Below, one piece after another: positions 1 to 5,536 of a DNA stretch of 6,707 bases. The position numbers were made by a program, and so were the translations under genes. Below the pieces are notes generated by a model. The model worked only from the letters and a program-made list of their open reading frames with translations. It did not search any database and was not told where the DNA came from. The DNA comes from Phycisphaerales bacterium UBA2218. Lineage in GTDB: Bacteria; Planctomycetota; Phycisphaerae; Sedimentisphaerales; Anaerobacaceae. The stretch is taken from NCBI GenBank assembly GCA_002327785.1, contig DCUI01000037.1:1-6707 (forward strand). Direction: 5' to 3'. Within the stretch, counting starts at the first letter, position 1, and each line of letters begins with the position of its first letter.

Positions 1-1239
1 CGGCGGCTCGAATCCGCCGTCTTCGAGCAGTTCCTTGCCTGTGCCGGCGTCGGTCAACGAGACATCGTCGAACCAGACCAGGCCGGTCTTCTCGCCGTCG
101 TCGGTCCAGGCGGCGGCACGCAGGTGGAGCTGGACGGACCGGGCGCCGCTCGGGAACTCCTTGAGGACGCGGTCGAATTCCTGCCACTGCCCGCTGCCGT
201 CGAGGGCGATGTCGTTATTGCCGCCGGAGATCCACTTGCCCGATTCGTCGTGATGGTTCAAGGTCACGAGGAACATCTGCTCCGGCACGGCGGTGCGATA
301 CCAGAATTGCAGCCGCAACCCGCCCTGGGGGATCGGCACGAGCGGCTCGTACGTCGCGGTCACATTCAGATCGGCGCGGTCGTCGAAGATGAGCAATGCC
401 CGTTCGCCGCCGTGCTTCTCGTTCGTGACCGTTCGTCCGCCCAGCCACTTCGGCCTGGGCGGCCTGACGTCGGGCCACGTCACCTTGATCGGGTCCAGCG
501 GGGCGAGGTCATACGTCGAGATGTGGTGGGTGCTGTAATTCGCCCAGTACTTCTCCAGGACCTGGCGCTTCTGCTGCGGATCAGTGACGCCCTGGTAGCG
601 ATAGGCTAGGTCGTCGCTGAATCCGAACGCAGTCACGCACGTCATCCGATTCGGCAGCTCGAAGTCGTAAACCTCGACCCTGATCGGCACGGCGATGCTG
701 AATCCATCCGCCGCCAGATCGATCCGGCCGTTGTATACGCCGGCCCGGGCGTCACGCGGGACGCGGACGCGGACCCAGAACGGCTGGTTCTTGCCTGCCT
801 CCAGGCTCACAGGCTTCTCTATCGGCGGCAGGGGATCGGGCCAGTACCCCGCCACGGAACTCCTGTCCGAGGTCTGCGTCACGTTGACGTACCGCACCTC
901 CAGGACCTCGACGCATGCCGCGGGCATCGTTGTGCCCGCCGGCCCGCTCAAGGCTCCCGGTGTGATGGTCAATCCCTGGATGGCGGCCTTCGGCCGGATC
1001 ACCAACTGTGCTGCCTCGGCCTCGTTCTTCGCCGCCCGGATCGTGAGCGCTTCGCCTTTGGCCTGTGGCACGGCGCAATCCCGGCCGATCTTCCACCCGG
1101 AAGACGCCCACCACACGCCGACCTGCTCGCTCGATCCCGGCAGCGTCTCGCCATACGCCGCGTTCAGGTAATCCTCAGCCCAGACGCAAGACGTAAATCC
1201 GCACACCACGACAATCACGCAGAATACTCGTGCCCACAT
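1..1239 (-). CDS. Secreted GH123/DUF4091-type glycoside hydrolase-like protein with inserted carbohydrate-binding-like domain (N-terminal 413 residues, 3' end beyond window)
   Basis: The frame is open from ATG 1239-1237 to the window edge, giving 413 codons without a stop. Residues 1-21 form a signal peptide (charged MWAR start, hydrophobic VFCVIVVVCGF, cleavage after VWA); C18 also gives a non-canonical lipobox-like FTSC. Residues 25-195 read like the beta-sandwich N-domain that precedes GH123/DUF4091 barrels: VWWASSGWKI (42-51), the AKNEAEAAQLVIRP segment (70-83), and AGVYNGRIDLAADG followed by VEVYDFELP (166-196). The barrel seems to begin at CVTAFGFSDD (201-210). Residues about 262-400 instead look like a jelly-roll binding domain (LRLQFWYRT, QWQEFDRVL, LVWFDDVSL). 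The catalytic residues lie outside the window, so activity is unproven; GH123 members are N-acetylgalactosaminidases, but DUF4091 proteins are broader. A purine-rich GAGAGGG (1247-1253) lies 7 nt before the ATG. Family call is by motif memory only. Confidence 0.78.
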   Translation of the reverse strand, partial: MWARVFCVIVVVCGFTSCVWAEDYLNAAYGETLPGSSEQVGVWWASSGWKIGRDCAVPQAKGEALTIRAAKNEAEAAQLVIRPKAAIQGLTITPGALSGPAGTTMPAACVEVLEVRYVNVTQTSDRSSVAGYWPDPLPPIEKPVSLEAGKNQPFWVRVRVPRDARAGVYNGRIDLAADGFSIAVPIRVEVYDFELPNRMTCVTAFGFSDDLAYRYQGVTDPQQKRQVLEKYWANYSTHHISTYDLAPLDPIKVTWPDVRPPRPKWLGGRTVTNEKHGGERALLIFDDRADLNVTATYEPLVPIPQGGLRLQFWYRTAVPEQMFLVTLNHHDESGKWISGGNNDIALDGSGQWQEFDRVLKEFPSGARSVQLHLRAAAWTDDGEKTGLVWFDDVSLTDAGTGKELLEDGGFEPP

Positions 1240-1284
1240 AATTCGACCCTCTCAACAAGAATCCCTGCTCGATCACGTGCCTGC

Positions 1285-1313
1285 ATTGTCCGCCGTCGCT
1301 CGCCACCCGTCAA
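1285..1313 (-). promoter_or_regulatory. Sigma70-like promoter for the GH123-type gene
   Basis: On the minus strand a -35 box TTGACG (1308-1313, five of six consensus bases) is separated by exactly 17 nt from a -10 box GACAAT (1285-1290, four of six). Transcription would begin near 1278 and leave a leader of about 40 nt before the ATG at 1239. It stands in the correct position and orientation, which makes it the best promoter in the window, although no transcript data support it. Confidence 0.5.
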
Positions 1314-1323
1314 GGAAGTTCGT

Positions 1324-1425
1324 AGGGACGCCGGGAAGAGGCGTACAGAAGTGTCAAGTTTGAAGTGGGAAGGGGGGATCGAAACTGCGAGGGGCGCCGA
1401 CGATTCTCACGCAGGGACGCCGGGA
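1324..1425. repeat. 13-bp direct repeat in the intergenic region
   Basis: The 13-mer AGGGACGCCGGGA occurs at 1324-1336 and again at 1413-1425, 89 bp apart start to start, between the broken membrane-protein gene and the GH123-type gene. No ORF or hairpin accounts for it. It may be the remnant of a dispersed intergenic repeat; chance is less likely for 13 identical bases within 100 bp but cannot be excluded in GC-rich DNA. Confidence 0.5.
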
Positions 1426-1436
1426 CCGCAGTCTTC

Positions 1437-1509
1437 GTAGGGTGCGTATTACGCACCATCTTCTTTCACTCCCTCGGGACGGCCAATTGGTGCGTGGTAC
1501 GCACCCTAC
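1437..1509. repeat. REP/BIME-like palindromic repeat (two inverted hairpins)
   Basis: Two perfect hairpins face each other. The left is GGTGCGT-ATT-ACGCACC (1441-1457) and the right GGTGCGT-GGT-ACGCACC (1489-1505), each with a 7-bp stem and 3-nt loop. The outer sides share an 11-bp inverted repeat, GTAGGGTGCGT at 1437-1447 against ACGCACCCTAC at 1499-1509, so the whole 73-bp unit is a palindrome of palindromes with a unique 31-bp centre. This is the architecture of REP pairs mobilised by RAYT (Y1) transposases. It starts about 30 nt past the stop of the membrane-protein gene (1539) and could also act as a transcript 3' end. No RAYT gene is in the window. Confidence 0.75.
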
Positions 1510-1538
1510 AGGGCTCCGTCTCGACCCGGGAACATGGT

Positions 1539-1873
1539 TCAGGAGCGGGAGCCGAAGTAGAAGCTGATGATGCAGGCCAAACTCAGACCCAGACGAGCGT
1601 GCTCGTCATGGCTGCCGCCCAGAAGCAAGAGGGCAAGCACTACCGTTGTGGCCAGCACGATCAAGCCCTTGGCGTGGCCGATCAGGCCGCTCAGCGGTCC
1701 GCCGGCCAACGGGGTGAAGAAGCGCGAAAAGAAGTAGCCTGCGACCAGGCCGGCGAGCCGAGCTGGCCTCGCGAGTAGAGGATCGCGGCGCAGACCGCAA
1801 AACCGCCGATCAGCATGGTGCGGATGGTCCCACCGGGCAGCCCCAGTGGTTCCTGCACCGTCGTCTCAGTCAT
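1539..1873 (-). pseudogene. Small multi-pass membrane protein, broken by a single frameshift
   Basis: Translation from ATG 1873-1871, with AGGA (1877-1880) just upstream, gives MTETTVQEPLGLPGGTIR, then a hydrophobic segment TMLIGGFAVCAAILY, then meaningless sequence ending at a TGA. Stepping by -1 within about 1740-1780 opens a clearly protein-like frame: GLVAGYFFSRFFTPLAG, a strong membrane segment GLIVLATTVVLALLLLGG, and a last one LGLSLACIISFYFGSRS ending at TGA 1541-1539. The span is 335 nt; adding one base gives exactly 112 codons (111 residues plus stop) with three or four membrane segments. Either the gene is inactivated or one base is missing from the read at the near-palindromic CCTCGCGAGTAGAGG. 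No slippery heptamer is visible at the break, so programmed shifting is unlikely. I do not recognise the family; a holin-like or planctomycete-specific small membrane protein is possible. Confidence 0.6.
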
Positions 1874-2000
1874 AGGTCCTCTTCTCGATGACTTGATACC
1901 CGCCGATATGGCATTCCGGGACGCACTTCGGTCTGCTGGAGCAGTATACGGTCCCGTTCGGGTAGACATCCAACGTCTCGGCACCAAATGCGCCCTTCAA
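1866..2000 (-). CDS. Possible small cysteine-containing peptide (44 aa) overlapping the membrane-protein gene
   Basis: A minus-strand frame runs from a TTG (2000-1998) to TGA 1868-1866. Its product contains LDVYPNGTVYCSSRPKC, then VPECHIGGYQVIEKRTYD; cysteines are at 20, 26 and 30. The composition looks coding rather than random. The stop overlaps the next ATG as ATGACTGA (8 nt), the same geometry as the restriction and methylase gene overlap, which suggests translational coupling with the membrane protein. The start is the weak point: GGAG lies only 2 nt before the TTG and an in-frame TAG is a few codons further upstream, close to the end of the restriction gene. The frame may therefore be the surviving 3' end of a longer gene cut when the R-M cassette arrived. 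Function unknown; the three cysteines could bind metal or form a disulfide. Confidence 0.35.
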   Translation of the reverse strand: MKGAFGAETLDVYPNGTVYCSSRPKCVPECHIGGYQVIEKRTYD

Positions 2001-2019
2001 AGCTCCGTCGGTCTACGTT

Positions 2020-2982
2020 CTACTCGTATGGTCCGAGGAAACGCTCACCATTGAAGTGAATCAGATGGGTCGGGGATTCCGCAATCCAGACTTCCGTTTC
2101 CCAAGAGATCTCATCCAGATATCTGGTCATTGTTCGCCGATCGAGGAATGCGGTCACATACACGATTCCAGCAGTGGAGCGGGCGAACAGCTCGCTCAGT
2201 TCCTGTCTGCGTTTCGGATTGACCGGACCATGGCTCGTCACCGCTTCGATCAACACCAGCCAGTTCTTAGAGGCGAGATGGACGACCACGTCAGGCATCT
2301 TGCCGTGTTCCTCGATCTCCACACCCAGTGCGCCAAGGGAGTCAGAGTCGAAGTACGCCCACTTTTGCTCGGTGTCGCCCACGTAGAGGACTTGCGCCCC
2401 TGGCGTGAATATGGGGCAGAATTCATCCAGTATCCTCTTGACCAGAACGTTATGGCCGCCCGGCGACAGCCGGATACTGGCTCCACATTGGAGCGTCACG
2501 GGAATCCGCGTTACCTCTCTCTCGCGTGCATAGAGGTGTTTGAGACTACCCGCTGATGCCAGATACTCTGACAACCGCGCGGGCCACTCTGGGGTCCCGA
2601 ATACGCGGAGGAGTCTCAATGCAGAAGGTTCGATTTGGTAAACAGCCTTCGGGCTGTTTGTTGGCCTTGTCGGCAGGTCCGGATTCGCCACGACCAGGCG
2701 CGCCTGCACGAACTGATGAACGGTCTGCCGGCGAACCGTCTCGCGAGTATTGGGAGCATATCGTTTGCCGTAATGACGGGCAAAGAATTCCATCATCGGA
2801 GTGATGCCCATCAAGGGAGCGTGAGCATCCGCCCACGGCTCCCTCGGCTTCAGATCGAGCAATGAAAGAAGGGTCAAGGCGGAGCGTTCATTCAACTGCG
2901 CCCCGGGCAGCCCTAATGCTTTGAGAACACCAAGAGCTTCCTGAATCCTCCCCGTAATCGCGGCATTGGGATGTTTACCCAT
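2020..2982 (-). CDS. Type II restriction endonuclease, PstI/BsuBI family (predicted CTGCAG)
   Basis: The 320-residue product matches the BsuBI/PstI endonuclease family, which cuts CTGCAG to leave 3' overhangs. Residues 1-150 form the helical N-terminal domain (for example LNERSALTLLSLLDLKPREPW, in two parts across 30-50). The catalytic C-domain carries VEIEEHGKMPDVVVH (221-235) followed by NWLVLIEAVTSHGPVNPKR (240-258), a PD...E core with D231 and E246 as likely metal ligands. The end, SWETEVWIAESPTHLIHF then NGERFLGPYE (293-320), is the family's highly conserved tail. Length is normal for the family. The ATG at 2982 lies 5 nt after GGAG (2988-2991) inside the methylase gene, and the genes share ATGGGTAA, so translation is coupled and the nuclease follows the protecting enzyme. 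CTGCAG is inferred from the family, not shown. Confidence 0.93.
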   Translation of the reverse strand: MGKHPNAAITGRIQEALGVLKALGLPGAQLNERSALTLLSLLDLKPREPWADAHAPLMGITPMMEFFARHYGKRYAPNTRETVRRQTVHQFVQARLVVANPDLPTRPTNSPKAVYQIEPSALRLLRVFGTPEWPARLSEYLASAGSLKHLYAREREVTRIPVTLQCGASIRLSPGGHNVLVKRILDEFCPIFTPGAQVLYVGDTEQKWAYFDSDSLGALGVEIEEHGKMPDVVVHLASKNWLVLIEAVTSHGPVNPKRRQELSELFARSTAGIVYVTAFLDRRTMTRYLDEISWETEVWIAESPTHLIHFNGERFLGPYE

Positions 2983-4561
2983 TCTCGCTCCGCAACCTTT
3001 CCAACGCGGCGTCTATTCTTTCCTGATCCGGAAGGCTGGTATCCATCTCCCGGCCAAGCTGCAGCAACTGCTCTACGGAAGGGTATCGCATCCTGCGCAG
3101 GTCCGTGGCGTTCACCTGCGTGTGGCCACTGAACAAACGGAAATACCGATCAAACAAGGATGAATTCAAGAAGATGGTCAGTCCTCGTGCCAAGTCTCCG
3201 GGCAGTCCTGATCCTCTTGAATGGAAATAGTTGAGGTGATTCTCAAACCCAACCCACGGGGTGTCAATCCGTGTTGGGTCGTAGATCGCACCCGCAATCC
3301 TCCGGCGTTCCTCTTTCGCCGTGAATCGTTTCGTGAGAACATAGTAGCCGGCGGGAACAAGCAGGTCTTTCGTCTGTTCGGACAGGACGATTGCACCCGG
3401 TTTCTTTCCGCCGCTGAGCGGCCAGTGTACGAATCCACCTTCAAAGTGGCATGGATAGATAAGGGGTGCGGTGCCAGGTTCAGGATTCTGTCGGAGGAGT
3501 TCACGGGCGCGGAAATCAACCACGCGGCCGGTCGACACCTCCAAGCCCAAATCTGTCAACGTCGAACTGAATCGCGACATGCACTCCATCACCTGCAGGC
3601 CGTCATCACCCTCCGTCAAATGGATGAATGCATCCAAGTCGCCCGGAATCACAACCTCCTGGAAAGGTACTTCTCGCACATGCATCTTGCTGAAAAGAGG
3701 CCCCCTGGACACGGATATCTTGACAGTCGTTTCCTGAGGCTCGCCTCGGATACCGTGGAAGATAACATTCTCCTGCAAAACGCGATCCTCGGCAAACGCT
3801 TCTCTTCTTGATTCGAACATGTGGATGTGTCGAAGATCGACAAGTCCCAAAAGAGCCTTGCGAAACCGACGGAAGTAGGGGCCGTTGCAGAAGCTGCGCG
3901 GTGTGATGGCGACGATTTCGCCGCCTGGCCGGGTCAGGCACGCAGCCAACCACGTAAATGCGGCGTAGAGATTCGATGTCTCCAGGCCGGCCGAACTCAG
4001 TATCCGGCGCGTCGGTGTCTCTGCGTTGATCTTCTTGTAAGGGGGGTTGAGGATCGCATGGGTGAAACTGTCCTGCATCGTCGCAAACAGGTTATCACGA
4101 AGCTGGGATGCCGCCGCAGAAATGAAGTCTTCTTGGCGTACGATTCCCCGGAAGGCCACGCCCGCTTGCGCACACAACTCTCGGCACACGCCGATCGTGG
4201 TCTCCAGATGTGGCAGGATATTTCGATCCGTCTCATAGGCTACAACCTCGACGGACTCAGGACGACGAGACCTGGAAATCAAGTGCTCCGTCAGAATCGC
4301 GAAAAGTAGGCCGGTCCCGGCACCGGGATCCAGAACACGCACGACTGCCCCATTCCTCTTGAACAGCGAGGCCATGAATCTCGCAATTGGGGCGGGCGTC
4401 AGGAATTGTCCGATTGCCGAGCGTTCCGCTCGTGAAGTGGCCCTACTGAATGTCTTCTGTGCCTTCTCGATGTACGATAGAGCGTCTATCTCCGTGAGCA
4501 CGACAGACCTGCCGACCTCAACTATACTACTACTATTATCTGTGTTCTTTCGCCTGGCCAT
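2975..4561 (-). CDS. Type II adenine-N6 DNA methyltransferase, M.PstI/M.BsuBI type
   Basis: This protein (528 residues from ATG 4561; TTG 4564 directly precedes it) methylates adenine to protect the host from the adjacent nuclease. Numbering from the TTG, motifs run in gamma-class order: X, IGQFLTPAPIARFM (51-64); I, VLDPGAGTGLL for AdoMet (77-87); II, AYETD (109-113); III, RQEDF (143-147); IV, ILNPPYKKIN with catalytic NPPY (171-180); then LTRPGGEIVAITPRSF (210-225). The C-terminal half, about 300-500, is the target-recognition region and ends with the characteristic SGHTQVNATDLRRMRYPS (479-496). Length and order are normal, with no breaks. The first 50 residues are family-variable and no good ribosome-binding site precedes either start, which fits a near-leaderless transcript. 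The gene contains two CTGCAG sites of its own, at 3059 and 3593. Confidence 0.93.
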   Translation of the reverse strand: MARRKNTDNSSSIVEVGRSVVLTEIDALSYIEKAQKTFSRATSRAERSAIGQFLTPAPIARFMASLFKRNGAVVRVLDPGAGTGLLFAILTEHLISRSRRPESVEVVAYETDRNILPHLETTIGVCRELCAQAGVAFRGIVRQEDFISAAASQLRDNLFATMQDSFTHAILNPPYKKINAETPTRRILSSAGLETSNLYAAFTWLAACLTRPGGEIVAITPRSFCNGPYFRRFRKALLGLVDLRHIHMFESRREAFAEDRVLQENVIFHGIRGEPQETTVKISVSRGPLFSKMHVREVPFQEVVIPGDLDAFIHLTEGDDGLQVMECMSRFSSTLTDLGLEVSTGRVVDFRARELLRQNPEPGTAPLIYPCHFEGGFVHWPLSGGKKPGAIVLSEQTKDLLVPAGYYVLTKRFTAKEERRRIAGAIYDPTRIDTPWVGFENHLNYFHSRGSGLPGDLARGLTIFLNSSLFDRYFRLFSGHTQVNATDLRRMRYPSVEQLLQLGREMDTSLPDQERIDAALERLRSENG

Positions 4562-4569
4562 CAACCATC

Positions 4570-4598
4570 ATAGTAATTGGCATCCGGAGCACACGCAA
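4570..4598 (-). promoter_or_regulatory. Candidate near-leaderless promoter for the R-M operon
   Basis: On the minus strand TTGCGT (4593-4598) and TACTAT (4570-4575) are 17 nt apart. Only 8 nt separate the -10 box from the ATG at 4561, so a transcript would start at or next to the start codon. That agrees with the lack of a ribosome-binding site there. The -35 matches only three of six bases and the -10 four of six, so the call is tentative. No controller-protein gene and no clear C-box are visible. Confidence 0.3.
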
Positions 4599-4763
4599 CC
4601 CGAAAAAGTGACGTCGAAACACATCCCTTCACTTTCATCTGCAAGGAGGTGTACGCGACTGCACTGCGAGGATTGTATAGACCTATGCTCGGTAGCTGTC
4701 TATGGTTGGCCGGTCGGCTTTGTCCAAAGCTTCGGCGCGACGCCCAGTGCGATCATGTCCTCT

Positions 4764-5007
4764 CCTTGGCGTTCTTTGCGGCTTGGCGAGATACGATCCC
4801 TCTCCGGCCTTCTTCTCCGTGTCCTCAGGTCCTCTGCGGTGCGGAATTGTCTCTCGTATCTCGTCGTTCGTATCTCGAGTTCGTGGCTCGTGGCCTGTGA
4901 CTCGTGGCCCGAGCGGGTTCAGACCGGTTCCACGCCCACCTTCTCACCTTCTTACCCTCTCACCTTCTATTCCCTCAATCTCCGTGCCCTCGGTGTGCTC
5001 TGTGGTA
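4764..5007. repeat. Mosaic of degenerate short-period tandem repeats (four kinds in 244 bp)
   Basis: Read on the minus strand the segment is purine-rich and made of adjoining degenerate repeats. In that order they are: ACCACAGAG-CACACCGAG-GGCACGGAG (4979-5007, period 9); GAAGGTGA-GAGGGTAA and relatives (about 4935-4970, period 8); CACGAGT-CACAGGC and about six more heptamers (about 4849-4908, period 7); ACCGCAGAG-GACCTGAGG and a third unit (4814-4841, same family as the first); CGCCAAGC-CGCAAAGAA and CGCCAAGG (4764-4791, period about 9). On the plus strand TCGTGGC occurs exactly at 4881, 4888 and 4902. Similar CACAGAG and CGCAAAG strings are scattered between genes in many environmental bacterial genomes as far as I recall; how they arise is unknown to me. 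No spacer or repeat structure of a CRISPR is present. Confidence 0.7.
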
Positions 5008-5035
5008 AATCCCCTTGGTTTGGGTAGGAATAGCA

Positions 5036-5166
5036 AAATTCGTGCAACATCTGAAAAGGTAAAACGCCCTCCGTGCGAGATTTTTTTTATTTGTTGGCCA
5101 CCAAACACTTACGCGGTTTTTGCACAGTTCTCTTGCACAGATTTTTCGACAAATTCGTGCAACATC
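5036..5166. repeat. 16-bp direct repeat framing an AT-rich island with GTGCAA/TTGCAC hexamers
   Basis: AAATTCGTGCAACATC occurs identically at 5036-5051 and 5151-5166. The 99 bp between are markedly AT-richer than the surroundings and include a run of eight T (5081-5088). The hexamer GTGCAA lies in each repeat (5042-5047, 5157-5162), and its complement TTGCAC occurs twice between them (5120-5125, 5133-5138) as part of an 8-bp direct repeat TTGCACAG spaced 13 nt apart. The set could be operator sites of a DNA-binding protein, the scar of a small excised element, or a duplicated promoter region. No open frame crosses the island convincingly. Confidence 0.6.
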
Positions 5167-5208
5167 GGGCAATTATAGAGGGACGTTGAAGTCGTTCCGC
5201 GGCCCTCT

Positions 5209-5228
5209 CGCCTCCGTCTTGGGAGGCG
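5209..5228. other. GC-rich stem-loop
   Basis: CGCCTCC (5209-5215) pairs perfectly with GGAGGCG (5222-5228) around the 6-nt loop GTCTTG. The stem is strong, but neither strand continues with a T-run, so it is not a standard intrinsic terminator. It lies inside the orphan frame at 5179-5442 and no gene clearly ends beside it. Confidence 0.45.
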
Positions 5229-5232
5229 GCGC

Positions 5233-5442
5233 GTGTCGGCGAATTCGGGCTGGCATGTGCAGTGGAGCGAAGGTCATTCGGTGCATCCCGTCACGGTGTT
5301 CTTGCAGTTGGTCGGATTGTTCGCTTTCAACTTGACGAGGGAACGGCAAATGCAGACGGTTCAACCCCTCGCGCTCATCGCCAATTCCTGGATCAAAGCG
5401 CACCTGTTGCACATCCTCGGCCAGATCCCTGCAACTACCTGA
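5233..5442 (+). other. Orphan open frame, doubtful gene or gene remnant
   Basis: A GTG-started frame of 69 codons, open without a start back to 5179, ends at TGA 5440-5442. The product has a short aromatic stretch SGWHVQWSEG, a hydrophobic segment HPVTVFLQLVGLFAFNL and a second one around ANSWIKAHLLHILGQIP. No ribosome-binding site precedes it and I recognise no family. It may be the C-terminal relic of a larger gene whose upstream part has been lost, or may not be translated at all. Confidence 0.15.
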
Positions 5443-5521
5443 CCCCTGTTTCTCTCTCTCCGGTGTCCGGATGAACCCAGGCGACCTGATCTTGATTCTT
5501 ATAGGTGTCCATCGCGACGTG

Positions 5522-5530
5522 TGCTATATT
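5522..5530 (+). promoter_or_regulatory. Extended -10 promoter for the plus-strand hydrolase gene
   Basis: TGCTATATT combines the extended -10 TGn element with TATATT (five of six consensus bases). The sequence 17 nt upstream shows no good -35 box; TTGATT at 5492-5497 is 27 nt away, too far. Transcription would start near 5537 and leave a leader of about 185 nt before the ATG at 5722. Confidence 0.35.
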
Positions 5531-5536
5531 TGTTTT

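Noticed and set aside
124..609. 161-codon plus-strand open frame
   Set aside because: It is the exact antisense of the GH123-type gene, codon-aligned with it, and looks like reverse-complemented codons.
1691..1987. Longer minus-strand frame starting at 1987 for the membrane protein
   Set aside because: The residues before MTETT are Arg/Ser-rich with no membrane-protein character and overlap the better small-peptide frame; the ATG at 1873 has a ribosome-binding site.
2056..2556. 166-codon plus-strand open frame within the restriction gene
   Set aside because: The opposite strand encodes the full endonuclease with conserved family motifs.
3221..3811. 196-codon plus-strand open frame within the methylase gene
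   Set aside because: It is antisense to the methyltransferase, whose motifs are intact across this stretch.
4764..5007. CRISPR-like array
   Set aside because: Units are 7-9 nt, degenerate and contiguous, with no 25-40 nt repeats or unique spacers and no cas genes.
4359..5027. 222-codon plus-strand open frame
   Set aside because: Its first part is antisense to the methylase and its second part is translation of the tandem-repeat mosaic, giving low-complexity Ser/Leu-rich sequence.
5081..5088. Run of eight T as an intrinsic terminator
   Set aside because: No stable stem precedes it on the plus strand, and no gene ends nearby.
5209..5228. GC hairpin as an intrinsic terminator
   Set aside because: No T-run follows on either strand and no confident gene ends here.
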